Origin: Clostridiaceae bacterium
Lineage (GTDB): Bacteria; Bacillota; Clostridia; DSM-8532
Assembly (NCBI GenBank): GCA_012516065.1
Contig: JAAYXD010000008.1
Span: 1-32,041 of the forward strand
Direction: 5' to 3'
DNA length: 32,041 nucleotides
This document shows positions 25,187 to 32,041 of this stretch, in pieces. Each line of letters opens with the position of its first letter. Positions within the stretch are counted from its first letter, which is position 1. The notes beneath the pieces were generated by a model that saw only the letters and a program-made list of their open reading frames with translations, was not told where the DNA came from and searched no databases. Position numbers and translations under genes: made by a program.

Positions 25187-25531
25187 CTAATCCGTGGTGT
25201 CTTTCACTATGTCGATAATTTCTCCGCATTTCTTGCATACTCTCGCCTTAGAGCCGTTTTCCAGATATTTTTTGCCAACCTTTGTCGGTGCTCCGCATTT
25301 GTCGCAGACCAGCATGACTTTATCGACATAAATAGGTGCTTCCTGGTTTACAAGACCACCCTGCTGATATTGGTTTCTCGGTTTTACATGCCTTGTTACC
25401 ATATTTATTCCTTCAACGATAACCATACGCTTTGACGGTATTACATCAAGAACCTTGCCTTTCTTTCCTCTGTCCTTACCGCTCAATACGTACACGTTAT
25501 CGCCTTTTTTTACATGCAACTTGTTCTTCAT
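25187..25531 (-). CDS. rplX: 50S ribosomal protein L24 (uL24) with zinc ribbon
   Basis: L24 starts 50S assembly and sits at the tunnel exit. The 114-aa product has the N-terminal KOW motif ([20 protein letters not shown]) and the strand [16 protein letters not shown]. The C-terminal half carries C76, C79, C99 and C102 (CDKCG and CKKCG), a zinc-ribbon form; many bacteria keep only part of these cysteines. GGAGGCG lies upstream of the ATG. Gaps are 95 bp to rplN and 21 bp to rplE. Confidence 0.97.
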   Translation of the reverse strand: MKNKLHVKKGDNVYVLSGKDRGKKGKVLDVIPSKRMVIVEGINMVTRHVKPRNQYQQGGLVNQEAPIYVDKVMLVCDKCGAPTKVGKKYLENGSKARVCKKCGEIIDIVKDTTD

Positions 25532-25626
25532 TAAGGCGCCTCCTCTCCTGACGGTTTAGCTTTTTTCACAGCCTTTTATCCCTCCGGCGCGAAAGCCGTA
25601 TCCCGTACTTTAGTATCATATCGGGC

Positions 25627-25995
25627 TTAAAGCACTTCCGGCGCAAGGGATATGATTTTCATATAGTTTTTTTCCCTCAGTTCTCTTGCGACAGGCCCAA
25701 AGATACGTGTACCCCTCGGAGTTCCGTCATCCCTGATTATGACGGCAGCATTTTCATCAAAGCGTATATATGAGCCGTCTGCTCGCCGCAAACCTTTTAC
25801 CGAACGGACTATAACCGCTCTTACAACTTCACCTTTCTTAACAACACCGCCGGGTGTCGCATTTTTTACCGAACATACAATAACATCGCCAATATTTGCA
25901 TATTTCCGTTTTGAGCCGCCAAGTACCTTTATACACATCAGTTCTTTGGCGCCAGTATTATCCGCGGATTTAAGCATTGTCTGCATCTGAATCAT
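25627..25995 (-). CDS. rplN: 50S ribosomal protein L14 (uL14)
   Basis: L14 forms intersubunit bridges and is the docking site of the silencing factor RsfS. The 122-aa product starts [20 protein letters not shown], the standard start and length, with AGGAGGTG 7 nt before this ATG; an in-frame start six codons upstream would overlap the ribosome site. Later blocks are [30 protein letters not shown] and [20 protein letters not shown]. It begins after a 124-bp gap from rpsQ. Confidence 0.98.
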   Translation of the reverse strand: MIQMQTMLKSADNTGAKELMCIKVLGGSKRKYANIGDVIVCSVKNATPGGVVKKGEVVRAVIVRSVKGLRRADGSYIRFDENAAVIIRDDGTPRGTRIFGPVARELREKNYMKIISLAPEVL

Positions 25996-26119
25996 TTCCG
26001 GCACCTCCTCCAATAATAATTAGTGCTGCTTGAAAATATTGTCGGGATTAAATTCCGCCGGTTCGAACAGGCATTCAAAACATTTGCTTCTTGCTCCGAT
26101 TAACCGGCCGTTAAGCCTG

Positions 26120-26377
26120 TTATTTCGCTTTCTCGATTATTTCTACCAAACGCCATCTTTTTTCTTTCGAAAGAGGCCTTGTTTCCATTACCCTAACCTT
26201 GTCTCCGACTTTGCATATATTTTCTTCGTCATGGGCTTTAAGCTTGTATGTTCTTTTTATAATCTTTTTATACAGCGGATGTTTCACGTTATCAACAACC
26301 GCCACAACGATCGTTTTATCCATTTTATCGCTTACAACCTTGCCCACACGAGTTTTTCTTAAATTCCTTTCCGACAT
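26120..26377 (-). CDS. rpsQ: 30S ribosomal protein S17 (uS17)
   Basis: S17 is a primary 16S rRNA binder with an OB fold. The 85-aa product starts [20 protein letters not shown] at the ATG at 26375-26377, 9 nt after AAGGAGG; an in-frame TTG three codons upstream directly follows that site and is not used here. [20 protein letters not shown] and [20 protein letters not shown] are conserved. It follows rpmC by 23 bp. Confidence 0.98.
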   Translation of the reverse strand: MSERNLRKTRVGKVVSDKMDKTIVVAVVDNVKHPLYKKIIKRTYKLKAHDEENICKVGDKVRVMETRPLSKEKRWRLVEIIEKAK

Positions 26378-26400
26378 GTCAAACAACCTCCTTCCGGCGT

Positions 26401-26601
26401 CTACCGTTTAATCCCCAGTTCCATTTCCCTGATTACTGTTTTTACACGGGCGATATCCTTTTTAACGCTTTTCAGCTTCATAGGATTATCCAATTGATTA
26501 GTCGCATGCTGAAAGCGCAGTTTAAAAAGCTCATTTTTCAGTTCCTGCAATTCCTGGGTAAGCTCAGCTATGCTTTTTTCTCTCAGTTCATTCGCTTTCA
26601 T
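26401..26601 (-). CDS. rpmC: 50S ribosomal protein L29 (uL29)
   Basis: L29 is a helical hairpin at the tunnel exit, near the docking site of trigger factor and SRP. The 66-aa product begins [20 protein letters not shown] and has [20 protein letters not shown] in its second helix. The ATG at 26599-26601 is favoured, preceded by a GGTGG stretch; a GTG three codons further out is possible. The start overlaps the rplP end by 14 bp, so translation is coupled. Confidence 0.96.
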   Translation of the reverse strand: MKANELREKSIAELTQELQELKNELFKLRFQHATNQLDNPMKLKSVKKDIARVKTVIREMELGIKR

Positions 26602-27022
26602 TTGCTCCACCTACCTCTTCCCGTGATATTATTTTGCACTTAATCGGCAATTTGTGAGAAGCCAGACGCAGTGCCTCCCTGGCCATATCTTCATCTATGC
26701 CGGCTATTTCGAACATTACACGGCCTGGTTTCACTACGGCTACCCAGTACTCCGGAGCACCTTTACCGCTTCCCATACGGGTTTCTGCAGGTTTTTTCGA
26801 AACCGGTTTATCCGGGAAAATCTTTATCCAGACCTTTCCGCCTCTTTTGATATATCTCGTCATCGCAATACGGGCTGCTTCTATCTGATTACTCGTAACC
26901 CAACCCGGCTCAACGGCCTGAAGACCAAAATCGCCGTCAGCTACAACGTTGCCGCGCGTCGCTTTGCCTTTCATTCTACCTCTCTGCACGCGTCTATATT
27001 TAACCTTCTTGGGCATTAACAT
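26588..27022 (-). CDS. rplP: 50S ribosomal protein L16 (uL16)
   Basis: L16 organises the A site and contacts tRNA elbows. The 144-aa product has [20 protein letters not shown], the ITSNQ-like [38 protein letters not shown] and a C-terminal [16 protein letters not shown]. The first ATG (27020-27022) overlaps the rpsC stop as TAATG, with GGGGGAG 7 nt upstream; the second ATG two codons later would be spaced less well. Confidence 0.98.
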   Translation of the reverse strand: MLMPKKVKYRRVQRGRMKGKATRGNVVADGDFGLQAVEPGWVTSNQIEAARIAMTRYIKRGGKVWIKIFPDKPVSKKPAETRMGSGKGAPEYWVAVVKPGRVMFEIAGIDEDMAREALRLASHKLPIKCKIISREEVGGANESE

Positions 27023-27684
27023 TATTTGTCTCCCCCTTCCTTTTTGTCTTTCTTGACGGGAAGTACTTCACCCTTGTATATCCAAACCTTGACACCGATT
27101 TTTCCGTATGTCGTATCGGCTTCTGCAAAACCATAGTCTATATCGGCCCGCAGGGTCTGAAGAGGTATCGTTCCTTCGTGGTAATGCTCAGTTCTGGCAA
27201 TTTCAGCACCGCCAAGACGCCCTGAAACCGAAGTCTTTATCCCCTTCGCACCGAATTTCATAGCCCTTGACATCGCCTGCTTCATAGCGCGCCTGAAAGA
27301 TATTCTTCTCTCCAACTGCCCGGCTATGTTCTCGGCCACCAACTGCGCGTTTATCTCCGGCGTCTTGATTTCGGTAATGTTCACAAGAACATTTTTTCCT
27401 GTAAGCTTTTCCACTTCATGACGGAGCTGCTCAATTCCAGTACCGCCTTTTCCTATTACAAGACCGGGTTTTGCAGTATGGATGTTCAACTTGATTTTAT
27501 TTGCCGCACGCTCAATTTCTATCCTGGCAACGCCGGCAATAAACAGTTTCTGCTTGATATACTTCCTTATTTTGTAGTCTTCTACCAAAAGGTTTGCGAA
27601 GTCTTTGTTTCCGGCATACCATTTTGTATCCCAGTCTTTAATAATTCCAATTCTCAGCCCGTGCGGATTTACTTTCTGGCCCAT
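27022..27684 (-). CDS. rpsC: 30S ribosomal protein S3 (uS3)
   Basis: S3 lies at the mRNA entry of the 30S head and takes part in mRNA unwinding. The 220-aa product starts [20 protein letters not shown], has a type II KH domain with [20 protein letters not shown] and a C-terminal domain with [20 protein letters not shown] and [24 protein letters not shown] precedes the ATG. It is 16 bp after rplV and overlaps rplP by 1 bp. Confidence 0.98.
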   Translation of the reverse strand: MGQKVNPHGLRIGIIKDWDTKWYAGNKDFANLLVEDYKIRKYIKQKLFIAGVARIEIERAANKIKLNIHTAKPGLVIGKGGTGIEQLRHEVEKLTGKNVLVNITEIKTPEINAQLVAENIAGQLERRISFRRAMKQAMSRAMKFGAKGIKTSVSGRLGGAEIARTEHYHEGTIPLQTLRADIDYGFAEADTTYGKIGVKVWIYKGEVLPVKKDKKEGGDK

Positions 27685-27700
27685 AAAAAACCTCCTTAAC

Positions 27701-28177
27701 TTACGCCTTTTCCTTTAAAACCAGAGTTATGTGGCTGCTTCTTTTCCTGATGCGGAACGCACGCCCTCTCGCTCTCGGTCGGATTCGCTTAAGCGTAGGA
27801 CCTTGTGTTGCATAACACTCGGCTACATACAGATTATCCCTGTTCAATCCGTTATTGTTAACGGCATTCGCTTCTGCGGATTTAAGCAGCTTTTCAAGAA
27901 TAGCCGCTACATTTCTCGGCGTATGTCTCAATATCGCATAAGCCTCGTCAATACCTTTATTGCGTATTAGATCTATAACCAGCTTAGCTTTCCTGGATGA
28001 CACCCCAACATGTCTTAATACAGCTCTGCCCTCATCTTTGCCGATACCAAGTATCTTTTTTTCCTTCTTTGTGAGAATCGGCAGCTTTTTCGATTTTACG
28101 CGCATTTCCTGGTATTGGGCTAATATTTCGTCTTTCTTCTCCAGAAGTTCATCCCTGGACATAACTTTTCTGCCCAC
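27701..28177 (-). CDS. rplV: 50S ribosomal protein L22 (uL22) with N-terminal extension
   Basis: L22 lines the exit tunnel with a long beta hairpin and is a site of macrolide-resistance changes. The core starts near residue 50 ([20 protein letters not shown]) and runs through [20 protein letters not shown] and the hairpin [20 protein letters not shown]. The protein has 158 aa against about 110 usually; the extra 48 residues are a charged N-terminal helix ([20 protein letters not shown]). The GTG at 28175-28177 fits an AAGGAGG site 8 nt upstream, so the extension is translated. It follows rpsS by 52 bp. Confidence 0.96.
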   Translation of the reverse strand: MGRKVMSRDELLEKKDEILAQYQEMRVKSKKLPILTKKEKKILGIGKDEGRAVLRHVGVSSRKAKLVIDLIRNKGIDEAYAILRHTPRNVAAILEKLLKSAEANAVNNNGLNRDNLYVAECYATQGPTLKRIRPRARGRAFRIRKRSSHITLVLKEKA

Positions 28178-28229
28178 GTCCGTTTCCTCCTTCCAGGCTT
28201 GATATGCAATAAGCCTTAAGCTTACCTAG

Positions 28230-28514
28230 CTATTTTTTAACTTTACTGCTTCTCTCGTCCTTACCATGACCTCTGTAAGTCCGGGTAGGTGCGAACTCGC
28301 CAAGCTTGTGACCGACCATATCTTCGGAGATATACACGGGCACATGCTTCCTGCCGTCATGAATGGCAATGGTGTGTCCGACCATTTGCGGAAATATCGT
28401 AGAAGCTCTTGACCAAGTCTTTATGACTTTCTTTTCTCCCTTTTCATTCATCTCATTTATTTTCTTTAAAAGGCTTTCACTGGCATATGGTCCTTTTTTT
28501 AATGATCTGCCCAT
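28230..28514 (-). CDS. rpsS: 30S ribosomal protein S19 (uS19)
   Basis: S19 sits in the 30S head beside S13 and forms an intersubunit bridge. The 94-aa product starts [20 protein letters not shown], with [40 protein letters not shown] and the tail [18 protein letters not shown]. The ATG at 28512-28514 has GGAGGAGG about 8 nt upstream; a longer frame beginning inside the rplB spacer is not favoured. It is 26 bp after rplB. Confidence 0.98.
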   Translation of the reverse strand: MGRSLKKGPYASESLLKKINEMNEKGEKKVIKTWSRASTIFPQMVGHTIAIHDGRKHVPVYISEDMVGHKLGEFAPTRTYRGHGKDERSSKVKK

Positions 28515-28540
28515 TGATAAACCTCCTCCTGGCAATTTTA

Positions 28541-29371
28541 CTAAGCGTTACGTTTCTTAACGATGAATTTGTTGCTCTGTTTGTTCTTCTTTCTTGTCTT
28601 ATATCCTAACGTTGGTTTGCCCCATGGAGTAACAGGACTGGGCATACCAATCGGAGATTTACCTTCCCCGCCGCCGTGAGGATGATCGCTCGGATTCATT
28701 ACCACGCCGCGGACATGAGGCCTGCGGCCCATCCAGCGTTTCCTTCCGGCTTTTCCTATTGATACATTCTCGTTATCAATATTTCCAACCTGGCCGATTG
28801 TAGCTCTGCAATTAACGCTTACCATCCGTACTTCCCCTGAAGGAAGCCTTATCTGGGCATATTTACCCTCGCGTGCCATTAACTGGGCCATATTTCCGGC
28901 AGATCGGACCAATTGTCCTCCCTTTCCGGGTTTCAGTTCAATATTATGAATTATCGAACCGACCGGAATCTTTGCAAGGGGGAGAGCATTGCCGGTACGA
29001 ATATCGGCATTTTCCCCGGACATAACGGTATCACCGACGTTTAACCCAAGCGGCGCAAGAATATATCTCTTTTCGCCGTCCTTGTAATGAAGCAGCGCAA
29101 TATTTGCCGACCGGTTAGGATCATATTCTATTGCCGCCACTGTTGCCGGTATATTGTCTTTATCACGCTTAAAATCAATAATTCTATATTTCTGCTTTGC
29201 ACCGCCCCCGCGGAAACGTACGGTTATTCTTCCATACGAATTTCTTCCGCCGGTCTTTCTGATCGGCGCCAGTAAAGATTTTTCCGGCTCTTTCTTTGTT
29301 ATTTCTTCAAAAGTTAATACAGTCATATGTCTTCTTGCAGGAGAAGTCGGTTTGTATTTTTTTATTGGCAT
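28541..29371 (-). CDS. rplB: 50S ribosomal protein L2 (uL2)
   Basis: L2 supports the peptidyl transferase centre and intersubunit bridging. The 276-aa product is full length, starting [20 protein letters not shown], with [20 protein letters not shown], the central [20 protein letters not shown] and the C-terminal [20 protein letters not shown] that reaches the catalytic centre. AAAGGAGTG lies about 8 nt before the ATG at 29369-29371. The gap from rplW is 194 bp, unusually long for this pair. Confidence 0.98.
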   Translation of the reverse strand: MPIKKYKPTSPARRHMTVLTFEEITKKEPEKSLLAPIRKTGGRNSYGRITVRFRGGGAKQKYRIIDFKRDKDNIPATVAAIEYDPNRSANIALLHYKDGEKRYILAPLGLNVGDTVMSGENADIRTGNALPLAKIPVGSIIHNIELKPGKGGQLVRSAGNMAQLMAREGKYAQIRLPSGEVRMVSVNCRATIGQVGNIDNENVSIGKAGRKRWMGRRPHVRGVVMNPSDHPHGGGEGKSPIGMPSPVTPWGKPTLGYKTRKKNKQSNKFIVKKRNA

Positions 29372-29565
29372 GACGTTCACTCCTTTACATAAATTGCGTC
29401 TATCCGTTAGCAGGCCGACTGTATAGCCTATTCAACCGGATATCGTACATTTCGCAGCCCTTTGCAATACAACGGAAGAAACCGTTAAACTTCAAATTCC
29501 GCTCCGGCGGCATCGCAGGAGAGTGTGACGGCCGGTTCCGTTTCAGCAAGGTCAGGCGGTCAATT

Positions 29566-29919
29566 TTACTGCATACCACCAAACTCAGGAATTTCGGTTT
29601 TGAATTTCTTACTGGTGGTTACCTGTTTTCCGTTCTTGTCAAGATAGACAACCGGCTGCGGATCGGTATCAATTTTGACGACTGCCTTCTTCCATTTGGA
29701 TGTCTTTCCGAGATGTACTCCCATCCTTTTTTTCTTGCCGTCATAATTAACCGTGTTTACTTCCAACACCTTTACACCGAACAATTTTTCTACCGCATTT
29801 TTAACCGCGGTTTTAGTCGCCCGGCGATCAACAATAAACGTGTATTTCCCATTGGCCATGTCTTCGTTGCTTTTTTCAGTAATATACGGGCGTAAGATAA
29901 TATCTTCTGCGAAATTCAT
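29566..29919 (-). CDS. rplW: 50S ribosomal protein L23 (uL23)
   Basis: L23 is the main docking site at the tunnel exit for trigger factor, SRP and the Sec channel. The 117-aa product begins with [20 protein letters not shown] and has [20 protein letters not shown] and [20 protein letters not shown]. It is about 20 residues longer than the shortest forms because of a C-terminal tail ([15 protein letters not shown]). Its ATG overlaps the rplD stop as TAATG, with GGAGGTG upstream. Confidence 0.97.
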   Translation of the reverse strand: MNFAEDIILRPYITEKSNEDMANGKYTFIVDRRATKTAVKNAVEKLFGVKVLEVNTVNYDGKKKRMGVHLGKTSKWKKAVVKIDTDPQPVVYLDKNGKQVTTSKKFKTEIPEFGGMQ

Positions 29920-30542
29920 TACGCGTACACCTCCTCGACCTTGGCCACGGCGTCCCTGGTAATAATAAACTTCTTATATTTAAGGATATCAAGCGTGTTA
30001 ATTGTATTCACGCAGGATGTTTTTACCTTCGGTATGTTTCTCGCCGATTTAACCACTTTTTCATCAACGGAACTAAGCACAACCAGTGCCGAATTGTCCA
30101 CATTCAGGTTTTTTAAAATCCTTTTAAATTCCTTTGTTTTAATTTCGGGCATTACGAGTTCATCCAGGACAATGATATCGCTGTCAATAACCTTGCTGGA
30201 CAGAGCGCTCTTTAATGCCAGTCGTTTCACTTTCTTGGGAACACTGTATCTGTAGCTCCTTGGCTTTGGCGCAAAAGCGACGCCGCCCCCGATCCACTGA
30301 ACGGAACGGATGCTCCCATGACGGGCACGGCCGGTTCCTTTCTGTCTCCAGGGCTTTTTGCCGCCGCCGCTGACTTCGCCGCGGGTCTTGGCGGATTGTG
30401 TACCCTGGCGCATATTGGCCAACTGATTGACAACTACCGTATGAATAGCCGACTCATTAACCTTTACGCCGAATATATCATCGCTGAGGTTAATCTCCCC
30501 AACGACTTTACCTTCAATATTATATACATCAACTTTTGGCAT
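29919..30542 (-). CDS. rplD: 50S ribosomal protein L4 (uL4)
   Basis: L4 reaches the exit tunnel with a long loop; in E. coli it also represses the S10 operon through the rpsJ leader. The 207-aa product starts [20 protein letters not shown], with the loop block [19 protein letters not shown] and [17 protein letters not shown], and the end [25 protein letters not shown] lies about 8 nt before the ATG at 30540-30542. It is 28 bp after rplC. Whether it acts on the leader here is unknown. Confidence 0.98.
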   Translation of the reverse strand: MPKVDVYNIEGKVVGEINLSDDIFGVKVNESAIHTVVVNQLANMRQGTQSAKTRGEVSGGGKKPWRQKGTGRARHGSIRSVQWIGGGVAFAPKPRSYRYSVPKKVKRLALKSALSSKVIDSDIIVLDELVMPEIKTKEFKRILKNLNVDNSALVVLSSVDEKVVKSARNIPKVKTSCVNTINTLDILKYKKFIITRDAVAKVEEVYA

Positions 30543-30570
30543 GTCAGGTCCTCCTTCCATAAGCAAGCGC

Positions 30571-31203
30571 TTAAGCCTTAACGGAATCTTTAATCGCGAC
30601 AACGCCGCCCCTTGGCCCGGGTACGGCACCCTTAACCAGCATCAGGCCCCTGTCGGCGTCAACACGTACCACTGTCAGGTTCTGTACCGTCACTTTATCA
30701 ACGCCCATATGCCCGGGCATTTTTTTGCCCTTAAAGACACGGCTCGGATCCGAGTTTGCGCCCATCGATCCAACGCCCCTGTGATACTGTGAACCATGCG
30801 ATTCACGTCCCCGCGAAGTCCCAAAGCGTTTAACCGTACCTTGGTAGCCCTTGCCTTTTGATATTCCCGATACATCAATCTTGTCGCCTTCACGGAACAT
30901 ATCTTCAACTTTTATCTCCTGGCCTACCTCATAAGCATCAATATTTTCAAGCCTGAATTCCCTGATAAATCTTTTCGGTTTGATTCCCGCTTTTTCGAAC
31001 TGGCCCTTCATGGGTTTGTTCACTTTTTTTTCGCTGATATCTTCAAATCCAACCTTTAAAGCACAGTATCCGTCGGTTTCCACCGTTTTCTTCTGAATAA
31101 CCGATACCGGCCCGGCCTGGATTACAGTAACCGGAATCAATTTTCCGTCATCCGTAAAAATCTGTGTCATACCTATTTTTTTGCCAAGCATGCATTTTTG
31201 CAT
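30571..31203 (-). CDS. rplC: 50S ribosomal protein L3 (uL3)
   Basis: L3 starts 50S assembly and sends a loop to the peptidyl transferase centre. The 210-aa product begins [20 protein letters not shown] and has [40 protein letters not shown] and [20 protein letters not shown], the loop containing the usual methylated glutamine position. GGAGGG lies about 9 nt before the ATG at 31201-31203. It is 57 bp after rpsJ. Confidence 0.98.
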   Translation of the reverse strand: MQKCMLGKKIGMTQIFTDDGKLIPVTVIQAGPVSVIQKKTVETDGYCALKVGFEDISEKKVNKPMKGQFEKAGIKPKRFIREFRLENIDAYEVGQEIKVEDMFREGDKIDVSGISKGKGYQGTVKRFGTSRGRESHGSQYHRGVGSMGANSDPSRVFKGKKMPGHMGVDKVTVQNLTVVRVDADRGLMLVKGAVPGPRGGVVAIKDSVKA

Positions 31204-31260
31204 ATATATTCCCTCCTGTCATTGGTTCGGTCATTAAACCGAACTTAACATTTTGCCTGT

Positions 31261-31572
31261 TTACAGTTTGATTTCGATGTCAACACCCGCAGGCAAATCC
31301 AGCCTCATAAGGGCATCTACCGTCTTCGGGGTAGGAACCAGGATATCTATAAGCCTCTTATGGGTTCTCATTTCAAATTGCTCACGCGAATCCTTATATT
31401 TGTGCGGTGCACGCAAGATTGTTATTACTTCTCTCTTTGTCGGCAGAGGTACTGGCCCTGAAACCTTTGCGCCTGTCCTTTTCGCGGTATCGACAATTCT
31501 CTCCGCGGATTGGTCCAAAATCTGATGATCAAAGGCTTTCAACCGAATACGAATTTTTTGTTTGTTCGCCAT
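31261..31572 (-). CDS. rpsJ: 30S ribosomal protein S10 (uS10, NusE)
   Basis: S10 is part of the 30S head and, as NusE, couples transcription antitermination and NusG to the ribosome. The 103-aa product begins [20 protein letters not shown], has [20 protein letters not shown], and ends [14 protein letters not shown]. The ATG at 31570-31572 has GGAGG about 7 nt upstream. It is the first gene of the supercluster and lies behind a leader of about 340 nt with its own terminator-like hairpin, so its entry into the operon is likely regulated. Confidence 0.98.
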   Translation of the reverse strand: MANKQKIRIRLKAFDHQILDQSAERIVDTAKRTGAKVSGPVPLPTKREVITILRAPHKYKDSREQFEMRTHKRLIDILVPTPKTVDALMRLDLPAGVDIEIKL

Positions 31573-31915
31573 ACATATGCCTCCTAACATGTGCCTTAAT
31601 CACAGCAATACGCCGGTCAAAACACTATACTGTTTTCTCCGGAACGTTTATCCGGTTGTGTAATGACGCAACAAGTTTGTTTCTGTACACCCAGCCGGGT
31701 GTTTCATGCCGGTTCATATTAAAAACCCAGGACAGACAAGCTAAAAGGCTCGCTAAACCTGGGCTCTGCAACAAACATACTCTACGTGCAAAAAACGCAT
31801 TCAAGCAGAATGTACAGTGACTTGTCGCCCGGTTTCTCTGAATCGGACATTCTCCGTTGAAGTTCCCCGTTCTAAGCCGGCCATCTTCAACTTCATCGTT
31901 AGCAATGTCACAACG
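31573..31915 (-). ncRNA. structured 5' leader of the S10 operon
   Basis: The predicted transcript starts near 31915 and runs about 340 nt before rpsJ. It contains ACACCC/GGGTGT (31687-31702, 4-nt loop), CCGGA/TCCGG (31639-31655), a terminator-like hairpin at 31719-31763, and near its 5' end two mutually exclusive pairings, GTTGAAG with CTTCAAC or TGAAGTT with AACTTCA. No ORF of convincing start is present. A ribosomal-protein or other attenuator is inferred; I cannot match it to a known leader family by eye. Confidence 0.5.
31719..31763 (-). terminator. leader terminator (attenuator) ahead of rpsJ
   Basis: On the minus strand CCCAGG (31758-31763) pairs with CCTGGG (31726-31731). Inside, GCGAGC can pair with GCTTGT using G-U pairs, and a TTTTT run (31721-31725) follows. 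It lies between the promoter and rpsJ, so it can only act within the leader. Confidence 0.65.
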
Positions 31916-31921
31916 GGCATA

Positions 31922-31950
31922 ATTATACTATAAATATTTTCACGTGGCAA
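31922..31950 (-). promoter_or_regulatory. sigma-A promoter of the S10-spc-alpha supercluster
   Basis: Minus-strand TTGCCA (31945-31950) and perfect TATAAT (31922-31927) are separated by 17 nt. Transcription would start near 31915. The upstream flank is A/T rich, as in strong ribosomal promoters. Confidence 0.88.
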
Positions 31951-31995
31951 GTGGTTTTACAAAAATTTTTCCGAATTTTCGCTGGTATTATTATT

Positions 31996-32021
31996 GTTTC
32001 CGTTATTGTACAATATGTTCC
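31996..32021. repeat. solo copy of the TATTGTACAATA repeat
   Basis: GTTTCCGTTATTGTACAATA (31996-32015) followed by TGTTCC is the reverse complement of the unit seen at 2829, 2884 and 5320. It contains the exact 12-bp palindrome at 32004-32015. It lies about 45 bp upstream of the -35 box of the S10 promoter; no inverted partner is seen within the window. Confidence 0.7.
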
Positions 32022-32041
32022 AAATACAATTGTTTTTTATA

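Noticed and set aside
29400-29582. Minus-strand 60-codon ORF in the rplW-rplB spacer
   Set aside because: It needs a TTG start inside rplW, has no ribosome site, and resembles no known small ribosomal protein.
31786-31817. Second terminator-like hairpin in the S10 leader (CATTC/GAATG then CGTTTTTT)
   Set aside because: The stem is only 5 bp of mostly A-T pairs; the T-run may be chance.
1-32041. tRNA, rRNA, CRISPR arrays, prophage or toxin-antitoxin genes
   Set aside because: I looked for cloverleaf-like segments, regular spaced repeats and matching proteins on both strands and saw none.

Overview
The window is a chromosomal segment of a low-to-mid GC, endospore-forming Firmicute, most likely a member of the Clostridia. 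Supporting evidence: purine-rich Shine-Dalgarno sites at nearly every gene, an S-box (SAM-I) riboswitch before metK, a consensus Gram-positive LexA box, the sporulation protein YyaC, rubredoxin (typical of anaerobes), a KOW-domain protein between map and infA, and Cys-rich (zinc) forms of S4, S14, L24, L36 and adenylate kinase. The exact genus cannot be fixed by eye.

Layout. (1) 1-5256: an HD-GYP phosphodiesterase (+) converges on metK (-), which has a SAM-I riboswitch, antiterminator and terminator. Behind metK lie a short TTG-start rubredoxin gene and yyaC (-), followed by a PAS/PP2C (SpoIIE-type) phosphatase (+). (2) 5257-7200: a 202-bp hairpin-forming repeat, then an SOS cassette in which a perfect LexA palindrome fills the -35/-10 spacer of a Y-family DNA polymerase gene; an 87-aa partner and a strong terminator follow. 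(3) 7204-10174: a decayed ABC-2 transporter / two-component locus with one intact permease, only the C-terminal tail of a second permease, a histidine kinase with a 3' frameshift and a suspect 5' end, and an intact NarL-type regulator. No ATPase gene is present. (4) 10222-14407 (-): RsmC-like methyltransferase, TPR protein, EcfT and a single polypeptide in which EcfA1 and EcfA2 are fused. (5) 14531-31572 (-): an uninterrupted S10-spc-alpha supercluster from rpsJ to rplQ, containing secY, adk, map, a KOW protein, infA, rpmJ and rpoA, and ended by a terminator at 14476-14511. (6) 31573-32041: a sigma-A promoter and a leader of about 340 nt that carries its own terminator-like hairpin.

How it fits together. 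The minus-strand supercluster builds the ribosome, the Sec channel, the RNA polymerase alpha subunit and the ECF vitamin-transport module. The two most unusual signals are a dispersed repeat with the 12-bp palindrome TATTGTACAATA (four exact copies plus a degenerate one, in paired inverted and solo forms) and the structured, terminator-containing leader of the S10 operon. The LexA-controlled polymerase with its small partner, the ECF ATPase fusion and lineage-type expansions in L17 and L22 are further points of interest. I found no tRNA, rRNA, CRISPR array, prophage or transposase gene.
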